Assembly: GCA_015295945.1 (NCBI GenBank)
Contig: DVED01000071.1
Span: 1 to 64,000 of the forward strand
Length of the DNA: 64,000 nucleotides
Direction of reading: 5' to 3'
DNA from: Oscillatoriales cyanobacterium M59_W2019_021
GTDB taxonomy: Bacteria > Cyanobacteriota > Cyanobacteriia > Cyanobacteriales > Geitlerinemataceae
How positions within the stretch are numbered: position 1 is the stretch's first letter; each line of letters begins with the position of its first letter. Below the pieces are notes generated by a model. The model did no database searches. It was given only the letters and a program-made list of their open reading frames with translations, and had not been told where the DNA came from. This document shows positions 29,927-38,947 of this stretch, one piece after another. The position numbers were made by a program, and so were the translations under genes.

Positions 29927-31471
29927 ATGACTCCTGCAAGTTTGCCGCCGATCGTTGAGCAAATGTTGCAACCGACATTTTATCCGCATTCAGTTGTGGA
30001 ACCTATTCGTTTGTTGCAAACTCACATTTCTTTTATTTTGCTGACGGGAGACTATGTTTACAAAATCAAAAAGCCCGTTAACTTCGGCTTTTTAGATTAC
30101 TCGAGTTTGGAAAAACGGCAGCATTTTTGCCAGCAAGAATTGGAGATGAACCAACGGGGAGCAGGCGAAATTTATCTGGAGGTGTTGCCGATTTCTCAAC
30201 GGGGGGAAGAGTTTGTGTTGGGAAGTTCGGAAAATATCGTCGAGTATGCGTTAAAAATGCGCCAGTTTCCCCAAGAAAATTTATGGACGAGTTTGTTTGA
30301 TCGCGGGGAATTGAGCGATAGTCATTTGGAAGAGTTAGGGAGAACGATCGCCCGATTTCATGCCGAATCTCCCACGGATGAGTATATCCAAAGTTTCGGT
30401 TTACCCGATCGTATTCGCGAGGCGATCGAGGACAATTACCGAGCCACAGAACTCTATATCGGTAGGGTACAAACGAGACAGCAATTCGAGGAAACCAAAG
30501 CTTTTACTGATCGCTTTTTTCGGGAGAATCGAGATCTGTTCGATCGTCGCATCGCTGCGGGGAAAATTCGCGCCTGTCACGGCGACTTGCACTTGAAAAA
30601 TATCGCCACTTGGCACGATAAAATTATTCTCTTCGATTGCATCGAATTTAACGAACCTTTCCGATTGGTGGATGTCATGTACGATGTGGCATTTGTCGTC
30701 ATGGATTTGGAGGCGAGAGATCGCTCAGATTTGGCGAATATTTTCCTCAATACTTACGTTGAAGAAACCGGAGATTGGGAAGGGTTGCAAGTTTTACCGC
30801 TTTATCTGTGTCGGCAAGCCTACGTTCGGGCAAAAGTGACCTCGTTTCTGTTAGACGATCCGGGAATTTCTGAGGAAGAAAAACAGAAAGCGAGCCAAAG
30901 TGCGGCAGATTATTATCACTTAGCTTGGCAGTACGCTCGACCCCGCCAAGGGCGATTTATCGTGATGTCGGGGTTATCTGGTGTGGGGAAAAGTACCGTG
31001 GCGGGTTGGGTGGCGCGTCGTTTGGGTGCCGCACGCATTCGATCGGATGCGGTCCGCAAACACTTGGCGGGAATTCCGTTAGATCGACGGGGGGAGGCAG
31101 CCATTTATTCGGAATTCATGACGCAACAAACCTACGATCGCCTGTTGGAATTGGGGCAACTGTTAGCCGCTAAAGGATGGTCGGTTATTTTAGATGCGAA
31201 ATTTGATCGCTCAGTGTGGCGCAAACGGGCGATCGAATTGGCAACTGCTGCCAATCTGCCAATTCGCATTCTCCACTGTCAGGCACCGCCGGAGGTGTTG
31301 CGCGATCGCCTCAACCGCCGTACCGGGGATATTACCGACGCCACCGCCGATTTGCTCGATTCCCAACTCGCCGCCGCCGAACCCTTCGACGAAAGCGAAC
31401 GAAATTACGCGATCGCCATAGACACGACCCAACCCTTAGCGGCACAATTAGAAAGTCTGTTATCGCTCTGA
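29927..31471 (+). CDS. Fused aminoglycoside-phosphotransferase-like / P-loop kinase (AAA family ATPase)
   Basis: N-term YVYKIKKPVNFGFLDYSSLEKR, CHGDLHLKNIATW, FDCIEFNE; C-term MSGLSGVGKSTVAGWVARRLGA, RLNRRTGDITDAT. Confidence 0.92.
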   Translation: MTPASLPPIVEQMLQPTFYPHSVVEPIRLLQTHISFILLTGDYVYKIKKPVNFGFLDYSSLEKRQHFCQQELEMNQRGAGEIYLEVLPISQRGEEFVLGSSENIVEYALKMRQFPQENLWTSLFDRGELSDSHLEELGRTIARFHAESPTDEYIQSFGLPDRIREAIEDNYRATELYIGRVQTRQQFEETKAFTDRFFRENRDLFDRRIAAGKIRACHGDLHLKNIATWHDKIILFDCIEFNEPFRLVDVMYDVAFVVMDLEARDRSDLANIFLNTYVEETGDWEGLQVLPLYLCRQAYVRAKVTSFLLDDPGISEEEKQKASQSAADYYHLAWQYARPRQGRFIVMSGLSGVGKSTVAGWVARRLGAARIRSDAVRKHLAGIPLDRRGEAAIYSEFMTQQTYDRLLELGQLLAAKGWSVILDAKFDRSVWRKRAIELATAANLPIRILHCQAPPEVLRDRLNRRTGDITDATADLLDSQLAAAEPFDESERNYAIAIDTTQPLAAQLESLLSL

Positions 31472-31489
31472 AATTGGAAATATTACCTG

Positions 31490-31823
31490 TCAGAGTAACC
31501 CCCACCTAAAGGATGGGGGATCGGGTAGACAACCAACTGCCGGAATCTGACTACACCTGCTTAGCCTAATCCTGGTACGTACTTCCGGATATTTCGCGCT
31601 TTCCGGACTATCTACAAACCCGTGTTGTCGGGTGTGGGGTAATGCTCAGACATCTTGGATTAGGTGGTGGAGCGGAAAATGCGGTCTTGGGGAGCAATTT
31701 TCCAAGACAGGCGACGGGATTTATCCCAAATACAGGTTTCGAGAGTTCCTGGGTTATACCGCTAAAAACTCTCCCCCTTGTTAAGCCGTCCTCGAAGAAC
31801 GGGGTTTCAAACCCAAGGAGTTT
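31490..31823 (+). ncRNA. Candidate structured RNA / IS200-IS605-end-like element
   Basis: Hairpin CCCCCA...TGGGGG at left; CCTAATCC/GGATTAGG enclosing TCCGGA..TCCGGA and ACCCG..CGGGT; GTCTTGG/CCAAGAC; right end CCGTCCTCGAAGAACGGGGTTTCAAACCC. Confidence 0.35.
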
Positions 31824-31825
31824 TG

Positions 31826-32296
31826 ATGACTCAGGCAGAAGATAATTCAAATCACGACAATTCCAACGACGCGCAATCGGTGTCGCCTTCGTTAACGACG
31901 ACATCGGGGTTGATCGGATTGCAACTCGGTGCCCTTTTCGCCCTCAGCTTTTCCTTAATCGGTTACCCCATTGCCTTAAGTTTATTCCTCGGCACGATCG
32001 CGGGGGTAGCGATCGCCGCATTGGTGAAGTGGTGGCAAATCGACGATGACGAAGAAGAAGCCCTCAAAGTCTCCTTCTCTGATGAAGAAATTTACGGCTT
32101 GCGGAAACGCAACCGCCGCTCCCGACAAAAACGATATTTGGAGATGCGCAATCGCTATCGCACCCGTCGCGAACGCAAAGCACTCACCAGTATGTTTTTC
32201 GAGACGGGCGGAAATCCCAACTTGTCTCCAACGGGTTCGCCAGGGGGATCGCCACCACCCACTGCCGAAGGTGAAGGCGATCGCGAAGAAGCTTAA
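31826..32296 (+). CDS. Hypothetical membrane protein with basic C-terminal region
   Basis: RBS aaggag 5 nt upstream of ATG 31826; hydrophobic LIGLQLGALFALSFSLIGYPIALSLFLGTIAGVAIAALVKWW then RKRNRRSRQKRYLEMRNRYRTRRERKAL. Confidence 0.8.
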   Translation: MTQAEDNSNHDNSNDAQSVSPSLTTTSGLIGLQLGALFALSFSLIGYPIALSLFLGTIAGVAIAALVKWWQIDDDEEEALKVSFSDEEIYGLRKRNRRSRQKRYLEMRNRYRTRRERKALTSMFFETGGNPNLSPTGSPGGSPPPTAEGEGDREEA

Positions 32297-32372
32297 AGTG
32301 GATGAAGAGATGAGGAGAAAATGGGGGTGAAAAACACCCATTACCGATTACCCATTACCCATTACCATTCTC

Positions 32373-33158
32373 ATGTTTCTCTTCCTCTCCAAATTCTTAC
32401 CCCTCTTCGTCTATCCTCTAGGATTGACCTGTTTGCTCACGATCGCCGCGTTGGTGCTGATGTGGAAGCGTCCTCGGTGGGCGGCAATTGCCCTTTCCGT
32501 GGCGTTGACGGTGCTGGTGTTGGCGGGTAACGGATGGGTGTCGTCGGCATTGGCGCGATCGCTCGAACGGCAACACCTGCCCGCCGCAGAAGTCCCCACC
32601 GCTCAGGCGATCGTCATTTTAGGCGGGGCAACTCGATCGCCCGAACCCCCTCGTCCGTGGGTGGAAGTCAACGAAGCGGGCGATCGCCTCCTCTACGGTG
32701 CTAAACTCTATCGCGAAGGCAAAGCTCCTGTTGTCATTCTCTCCGGCGGTCGGATCGACTGGCAAGGACCTGGACCTTCGGAATCGGAGGATATGGCAGT
32801 ACTCCTGGAACCGATGGGGGTTCCGGCATCCGCCATTTTGCAAGATCCCACCTCGTTGAATACGCGGGAAAATGCGGTGAATGTCAAACGCATCTTGGAA
32901 GAAAAAGGGATTCGGCAAATTTTACTAGTCACCTCAGCAATGCACATGCCGCGATCGGTTCTGATTTTCCAACGCCTCGGCATCGATCCCATCCCCGCAC
33001 CCACGGATTTTCTCACCGACGATCTCGGCGAAATTGTGACGGGTTGGCAAGATGTCGTTCTCAATTTAGTCCCCGATGCCGACTCGCTTTACCTTTCAAC
33101 TCGGGCGATGAAAGAGTATATCGGGATTATCATTTATCGCCTTCGCGGTTGGGCGTAA
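32373..33158 (+). CDS. YdcF/ElyC family (DUF218) membrane protein
   Basis: AIVILGGATRSPEPP, DRLLYGAKLYREGKAPVVILSGG, ESEDMAVLLEPMGVP, LNTRENAVNVKRIL, LVTSAMHMPRSVLIFQRLG. Confidence 0.95.
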   Translation: MFLFLSKFLPLFVYPLGLTCLLTIAALVLMWKRPRWAAIALSVALTVLVLAGNGWVSSALARSLERQHLPAAEVPTAQAIVILGGATRSPEPPRPWVEVNEAGDRLLYGAKLYREGKAPVVILSGGRIDWQGPGPSESEDMAVLLEPMGVPASAILQDPTSLNTRENAVNVKRILEEKGIRQILLVTSAMHMPRSVLIFQRLGIDPIPAPTDFLTDDLGEIVTGWQDVVLNLVPDADSLYLSTRAMKEYIGIIIYRLRGWA

Positions 33159-33174
33159 ATCAGTCGCACGACAA

Positions 33175-34131
33175 ATGCGCGTTGTCATTTCCATCATTAA
33201 TTATCGAACTCCCGATCTGACTTTAAACGGTTTGCGTTCTTTGTCATCGGATATCGATCTCGATCGGGATTTCGTCGTGGTGGTGGATAATGCTTCGGGA
33301 GACGATTCGGTCGATCGAATTGAAGCGGCGATCGCCCACAACCAATGGCAGCCATGGGTTCGCGTTTTTCCCTCCCCCGTTAACGGCGGTTTTTCTGCCG
33401 GACATAACCTGGTTTTCCAACAGTTTCCTGCCGATGCTTATCTGTTACTGGGCAGCGATACGATCGTCCGTCCTGGGGCAATTTCAACCCTAAAAAATGC
33501 CCTCCAAAGCGATCCTAAAGTCGGTTTAATCGGTCCGCGATTGGAAGCGTTGGATGGCACGCCCCAAATTAGTTGTTTCTGCAATCGATCGCCCATCGGT
33601 GAATTTCTCGACGCCGCTTCCACCGGAATTTTGACCCGATTTCTCAAAGCTTACGATATTCTCATTCCCGTTTCGGATGTGCCGATCGAAGCCCAATGGA
33701 TTAGTTTTGCTTGTGTCTTGATTCGTAGCGAAGTTATCCAACAAATTGGTAAAATGGATGAGGGATATTTTCTGTATTTTGAAGATATCGATTACTGCCG
33801 CAGAGCCAGAGCGGCGGGTTGGCACATTCGCTACATTCCGACAGCAAAAGTGGTGCATTTCAAAGGCGGTAGCGGTGCGGTACAAGCTAATCGGAGAAAC
33901 CGACAGCGATTGCCGACTTACTACTACGCTTCGCGATCGCGGTATTTTGCCAAATTTTACGGCAGAATGGGATTGTGGGGGGCAAATAGCTGTTGGCTAG
34001 CTGGACGAACGATCTCCTGGATGCGAGAAATTATAGGCAATAAAATGCCTCACACTTGCGAGGGTGAGGCTTGGGATATTTGGACGAACGGACTCCATCC
34101 GATGAAAGCCAATTGTTACCACGAAGATTGA
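33175..34131 (+). CDS. Glycosyltransferase family 2
   Basis: VVISIINYRTPDLTLNGLRSL, VVVVDNASGDDSVD, NGGFSAGHN, GPRLEALDGTPQIS, MDEGYFLYFEDIDYCRRARAAGW. Confidence 0.95.
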   Translation: MRVVISIINYRTPDLTLNGLRSLSSDIDLDRDFVVVVDNASGDDSVDRIEAAIAHNQWQPWVRVFPSPVNGGFSAGHNLVFQQFPADAYLLLGSDTIVRPGAISTLKNALQSDPKVGLIGPRLEALDGTPQISCFCNRSPIGEFLDAASTGILTRFLKAYDILIPVSDVPIEAQWISFACVLIRSEVIQQIGKMDEGYFLYFEDIDYCRRARAAGWHIRYIPTAKVVHFKGGSGAVQANRRNRQRLPTYYYASRSRYFAKFYGRMGLWGANSCWLAGRTISWMREIIGNKMPHTCEGEAWDIWTNGLHPMKANCYHED

Positions 34132-34268
34132 AAGGCGATAACATTTTGTTGGCTGAATGGGTGACGCACGATCCCCCTAAATCCACGCCATTTGCTCCAC
34201 TTGGGGAAACCCCAAGACCGCAATGGCTCCCCTTTATCAGGGAAACTTTTAACCTCTAAATTCTCAGT

Positions 34269-35240
34269 TTATCCATCAGATTCTAAGTGAGAAGCGGACA
34301 TTTTTTCGTGTTGACGGCGACTCGCGCGAGCGCGACGATAGCCGTAAATCCCGAGCAGAACGATCGCCAAATACGGACTGAAACTCAACGCCCAAATTCC
34401 CATTTTTAACAGCGTAAAAGTTAGATTTTTAACCGCACTGGTGGCATCTTCCCAAGTTTCTTTAAATTGCAAAGGAACGGGGCGCTTGAGTTCGGGGGTG
34501 CTGGCGGCAGGGGCTTCCAAATTTAAATAAATTGTCGCGTAAGAAATTTGAGTTTGCAAATTTTTTTGCTGCGCGTCAATTTGCTCGATCGACTGGCGAA
34601 TCGTACTCAATTCTCGGGCAACATTGAGCACTTCCGCCACCGATCCCGATCGTTGTTCCATAATCTTCAGCAACAGTTCTTCCTGTTTCCGCAGGTTGCG
34701 CAATCGTGCCTCGAGATCGACCAATCGATCGGAAACATCTTCCGCCGTTCGCGATTGACTTTTCACCGTTCCCATCTGGGCAAATTGTTGTAAAGTCGCT
34801 TCCAATTTGCTTTGGGGAATGCGAATTTGCATCGACACCGTTTGCAGTCCATTGCGACTGTCCGAGCGATTGTCTTGGAGATCGATAAAATAGCCTTGCT
34901 GCTGTTTGATAATTACCGACACTGCCGAGACAACTTCATCGCTGGATTCGACAATTAAGGTCAGTGCCGCTTTTTGGATTAAGTTGGGAATGGGTGCGGG
35001 GACTTCAAGAGTGGGATTTTCAACGGCTGTACTTCCCGATGCGTCGGCAGGTGCTTCGGCAGATTGCTCCGGAGCAGCGGTTTTTGCCAGTTCTTGCATA
35101 TTTTGAACGGAGACGGGTTGGTTGCCGCAACTGGCTAAGGCGAGGCAAGAGACGAAACCGAGAACGCACCAACGGATCGATACTCCCAAAGGGAGTCGCT
35201 TACGCGATCGGGCGTTAGAATTGCAGTGAGAGGAAATCAT
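34269..35240 (-). CDS. DUF4349 domain-containing lipoprotein
   Basis: Lipobox CLALASCG; LTLIVESSDEVVSAVSVIIKQQQGYFIDLQ, SQSRTAEDVSDRLVDLEARLRNLRKQEELLLKIMEQ, C-terminal TM. Confidence 0.9.
   Translation of the reverse strand: MISSHCNSNARSRKRLPLGVSIRWCVLGFVSCLALASCGNQPVSVQNMQELAKTAAPEQSAEAPADASGSTAVENPTLEVPAPIPNLIQKAALTLIVESSDEVVSAVSVIIKQQQGYFIDLQDNRSDSRNGLQTVSMQIRIPQSKLEATLQQFAQMGTVKSQSRTAEDVSDRLVDLEARLRNLRKQEELLLKIMEQRSGSVAEVLNVARELSTIRQSIEQIDAQQKNLQTQISYATIYLNLEAPAASTPELKRPVPLQFKETWEDATSAVKNLTFTLLKMGIWALSFSPYLAIVLLGIYGYRRARASRRQHEKMSASHLESDG
35178..35210. repeat. Coding palindromic repeat, copy A
   Basis: cgatactcccaaagggagtcgcttacgcgatcg; 32/33 identical to the reverse complement of 36976-37008. 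Confidence 0.85.
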
Positions 35241-35420
35241 AATTCATGCCATGGGGTATGTTGCCTCTAGGGTATCTTCGAGATGGAGAGATTGATCGAC
35301 CGATACCAAAATTGAAACGGAAAATTGGGTAATGGGTAATGGGTAATTGGAGATACGAGCTTTCCTAACGCTCGTCAATTTCTAACCTCTCCTGCAACTC
35401 CTGCAACTCCTTCTTAAAAA

Positions 35421-36260
35421 ATGTTACTAGAATTAGCCATTGGCGATGCTTACGGTGCGGGATTCGAGTTTGCCGACGAGATGTTATCGGCGAACGATTT
35501 GAGCGGTTACGTGCAGCATCCGCGATCGTTTTTTCAAGCGGAACGGTATACCGACGATACTCAAATGAGTTTGGCAATTGCCGAAACTATCGTGAATCGG
35601 CAACCGTGGACGGAACGGGTTTTGGCGGAGAATTTCCTCAAGGTTTTTAAACGCGATCCCCGCAAAGGTTACGCCAAGCGGATGTACCAATACTTGCAAG
35701 AAACCGAGGATGCAGAATCTTTTATTAAAAATGTAACGTGGTCGAGCGATGCGAGCGGTGCGGCAATGAGATCGGCACCCATTGGCGTTTTTTCAACGAT
35801 CGATCGGGTCATGGCTGCCAGCCAACTTCAAGCCGCTATTACCCATAAATCGAAAGATGGGATTAATGCTTCAGTGGCGGCAGCATTAATGGCACACTAT
35901 TTCATCTACAATTTGGGCAACAAGCAACAGTTAGGTGAATTTTTAGATACTTACGTTTGCGGTTACCATTGGATGCGACCGCAAACCGAAAGAGTTAGCA
36001 TGCAAGGGATTTGTTGCGTTCGTGCGGCGGTAACGGCAATAATAAAAGGCGATTCCCTCAGTCAGATTCTCCGAGATTGCGTGGCTTTTGGAGGAGATGT
36101 AGATACAGTGGCGGCGATCGCTTTGGCGGCTGCTTCGTGCAGTTCGGAAATCGAATCGGATTTGCCGGAAGTGTTAATTTCGGGTTTAGAAAATGAAGCC
36201 TACGGACGCGATTATTTAGTCCAACTCGATCGGCAATTGATGGGTTTGGTTAGGGGTTAG
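35421..36260 (+). CDS. ADP-ribosylglycohydrolase (DraG-like) family protein
   Basis: LLELAIGDAYGAGFEF, YTDDTQMSLAIAETIV, GGDVDTVAAIALAAA metal-binding motifs. Confidence 0.93.
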   Translation: MLLELAIGDAYGAGFEFADEMLSANDLSGYVQHPRSFFQAERYTDDTQMSLAIAETIVNRQPWTERVLAENFLKVFKRDPRKGYAKRMYQYLQETEDAESFIKNVTWSSDASGAAMRSAPIGVFSTIDRVMAASQLQAAITHKSKDGINASVAAALMAHYFIYNLGNKQQLGEFLDTYVCGYHWMRPQTERVSMQGICCVRAAVTAIIKGDSLSQILRDCVAFGGDVDTVAAIALAAASCSSEIESDLPEVLISGLENEAYGRDYLVQLDRQLMGLVRG

Positions 36261-36302
36261 GGGTTTATCGCCAATAACGAATGACCCATGACCCATGACG
36301 AT

Positions 36303-37118
36303 TTAGAGTCGATCGGAAATTGCGACGATTCCACCAACCTCTACTTTCGCAACCACTCCCGTTTTGGTATGACCGAAGTGTTTTTTCAGGAGGGATAAAA
36401 GCGGTAAATCCCGCTCTCCAGTTGTGGGATGAACTTCGATATTATTGCAGCGACCGATGGGGGCAGAAATCGAAATTTGTGCCGTGCCTAACGATCGCCT
36501 CTGACCGATCCATTCAAATTCTTCCCACGGCTTCGTCCCTTCAAAAACCACATTGGGACGAAAGCGGCGAACGTCGATATCGCAACCCGCTACTTCGGAA
36601 ATCGCATCGAGAGTGGCTCGACCGATGAGGGAAATGTGGACCCGATGGCGATCGGGATATCGCGTATTTCCCGCCAAATCCCCCACCAATCGTACCGCTC
36701 CCGGCTGGGGGTGTCGTGCCGATTCGGTCGGGGTTAAACCTGCCAGATAGTCGGTAAAGAAGGCATCAATGCGATCGCGATCGGTTTGCAGGCTGGCAGC
36801 CAAGACCTCAACCCCATTGTGGGAAACGATCAGGCGATCGCTCTGTTCCTCGTAACGGCAATCCAACGCCGCCAAATCGGGCCAATCGTTCTGTACTGCA
36901 AAGTGCTGTTTCGACATCCACGGCACGATGCGTCCCGGTTCTGCGGCGGCATCGACAAACATTAACGCCAACGCTCGATCTCGTAAGCGACTCCCTTTGG
37001 GAGTATCGCCCCGCATCCCCAACCCCGGCTCTAACACCGCTCGATCAATCTCCTGCGGGGTCAATCCCTTAATCGGATGAATCCATAATTGGGTCACGAT
37101 GGGTTGGTCGTTGGTCAT
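36303..37118 (-). CDS. MOSC domain-containing protein
   Basis: VTQLWIHPIKGLTPQEIDRAVLEPGLGMRGD, FRPNVVFEGTKPWEEFEW; start set at MTNDQPIVTQ. Confidence 0.9.
   Translation of the reverse strand: MTNDQPIVTQLWIHPIKGLTPQEIDRAVLEPGLGMRGDTPKGSRLRDRALALMFVDAAAEPGRIVPWMSKQHFAVQNDWPDLAALDCRYEEQSDRLIVSHNGVEVLAASLQTDRDRIDAFFTDYLAGLTPTESARHPQPGAVRLVGDLAGNTRYPDRHRVHISLIGRATLDAISEVAGCDIDVRRFRPNVVFEGTKPWEEFEWIGQRRSLGTAQISISAPIGRCNNIEVHPTTGERDLPLLSLLKKHFGHTKTGVVAKVEVGGIVAISDRL
36976..37008. repeat. Coding palindromic repeat, copy B
   Basis: cgatctcgtaagcgactccctttgggagtatcg inside the MOSC gene. Confidence 0.85.
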
Positions 37119-37235
37119 TTGTCGTTGGTCATTGGTCATTGGTCATTTGGGGTTTGGGGTTGGTAATTGGCAAACATCTTCTCCCTCTGCTTCCCCTGCC
37201 TCCCTTGCTTCCCCTGCCTCCCTTGCTTCCCCTGC
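37100..37235. repeat. Short tandem repeat cluster
   Basis: (ggtcattggtcattt)n, ggggtttggggttgg, (ttcccctgcctcccttgc)n. Confidence 0.85.
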
Positions 37236-37244
37236 CTTCTCGAG

Positions 37245-38930
37245 TTACTCCCGACCTCCGGACATCACCGATGCCGTGGTGGGGACGAAATCGTGACTCT
37301 CGAAGTGTTGGTAAGCCACGGTGGAAATTTGGCGAATCAGATCGCCAGCACGCTCGTCGCCATCGGTACGCTCGACCATCACCACGGCAATATACCGCTT
37401 GCCAGTCGGCAAAGCCACCAAACCCGCATCGGCAAGAATCGAGTTAATCGTCCCCGTTTTGTGGGCAATGCTCGCACCTTCTCCCAACCCTTGCGGCAGC
37501 AGAGAATCGTTTTCCGTTTCCTTCATGATCTCCAGCAGGCGATCGCGGCTGGGCAGGGAAATGACTTTACCGCGATCGACCGCTAAAATCAGCTTAGCCA
37601 GATCTTGCGGAGAGGTGGTATTCGTTCCCCCTAAATCGGGCAAGGCATTGTGGAGTACCGTTTGAGTGAGTCCCCAAGACCGAAATTTCTGATTTAACGT
37701 CTCTGTCCCACCCAGGCGATCGATCAGCATATTCGTTGCGGTATTATCGCTGGCGACGATCGCCGCCGTTGCCACTTCTAACGCCGTATAGCGAGTTCCC
37801 GGCGGGTCGTACTGCATGAAACCCGCTTCGGGAACGATTTGCTCGGGTTTTAAGGTCAACTCTTCGTCCAAGCGAATCGTACCCTCGTCGATGGCTTGAA
37901 AAAAGGCAACCAAAATGGGAATTTTAATCGTACTCGCCGCCGAAAAGACGTGGGTGTCGTTGAGATTCAGGTAACCTCCCGTCTCGAGATCCACAAAGAG
38001 AACGCCGGGATTCAACTCCGGATTTTGGGCTGCCATCTTCTCAACCTCTGCCTGGAGGTCGGTCAGTTCGCGATTCATCGGCAAGTTGACCGATTTTGCC
38101 GAGATTTCCGCCTGATCAGCTAAACGATGGGATTTGGACGGGTCTTCAGCGGGAGTGCGAATGGCGGGATTCCACAGGGCTAGAAGGGTTCCGGCGATCG
38201 CGCTCAAACCCACCCCGCAAATCAGCATCCTCGTTAAATAGGCGATCGGCGATAGGATCGATTTGGGTTTTGGTGGGTTGCCCGGATGCCATCCCGCCTC
38301 GAGTTCCCCAGGGAAGGGGGATTTCCGGTTGGGTTGCACGGGTAACGGTTTCGGGGAGGCGGACTTGCGCTTTTTCCCTCGAGGCGGCACGGGTCGAGGG
38401 GTGGGTGCGAGTTGGGGATCGGGTAACGATCCCGGTTGCGGGCGGTGTTCCACAGGCAAGCGCACCACTTGGGGATCTCGGGGCGCTCGACTGTCGAGCA
38501 GGTGGATGCCGGAATCCGAGAAACGAGATGGGGGAGGGGCTAGCGGTTGCGGGGTTGTTGGCGTCCCATCGGGGGGTGGCGAGGACTGACGGTCGAAGCG
38601 ATCGAGTCTGGAAATCGCAGCCAGTTTCGGTAAAGACACAGCCGATTGTGGGGAGTGAATCGGCGCGATCTGGGGTGGCTGTGGGAGATCGCCCCGAGAC
38701 TGAGGATTGCCCATCGCACCCTCGAAGGGATCGAGACTTTTGCGGCGTTGCCGTGCAAAGGACGGCAGATTGGGATGCAAGTGGGACAAGTGACGCGGAT
38801 TGCCAGACTTCAACATATTTGGCGATCTGAAAATAGGTCGTAAAGGGTCGATCGGCGATGCTCCTCGATCGTCGCTTCGCAACAAGTGCGGGCTGTTATG
38901 AGGAATCGATCGCCCGATCGGGTGTCGCAA
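37245..38930 (-). CDS. Class A beta-lactamase-like serine hydrolase with long Pro-rich N-terminus
   Basis: FSAASTIKIPILVAFFQ (SxxK), ATAAIVASDNTATNMLIDRLGG (SDN), IAHKTGTINSILADAGLV (KTG). Confidence 0.92.
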   Translation of the reverse strand: MRHPIGRSIPHNSPHLLRSDDRGASPIDPLRPIFRSPNMLKSGNPRHLSHLHPNLPSFARQRRKSLDPFEGAMGNPQSRGDLPQPPQIAPIHSPQSAVSLPKLAAISRLDRFDRQSSPPPDGTPTTPQPLAPPPSRFSDSGIHLLDSRAPRDPQVVRLPVEHRPQPGSLPDPQLAPTPRPVPPRGKKRKSASPKPLPVQPNRKSPFPGELEAGWHPGNPPKPKSILSPIAYLTRMLICGVGLSAIAGTLLALWNPAIRTPAEDPSKSHRLADQAEISAKSVNLPMNRELTDLQAEVEKMAAQNPELNPGVLFVDLETGGYLNLNDTHVFSAASTIKIPILVAFFQAIDEGTIRLDEELTLKPEQIVPEAGFMQYDPPGTRYTALEVATAAIVASDNTATNMLIDRLGGTETLNQKFRSWGLTQTVLHNALPDLGGTNTTSPQDLAKLILAVDRGKVISLPSRDRLLEIMKETENDSLLPQGLGEGASIAHKTGTINSILADAGLVALPTGKRYIAVVMVERTDGDERAGDLIRQISTVAYQHFESHDFVPTTASVMSGGRE

Positions 38931-38947
38931 AGACAGCCGATCGCAGA

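Noticed and set aside
38096-38830. 244-aa ORF antisense to the beta-lactamase-like gene
   Set aside because: Antisense to the Pro-rich N-terminus; composition artefact.
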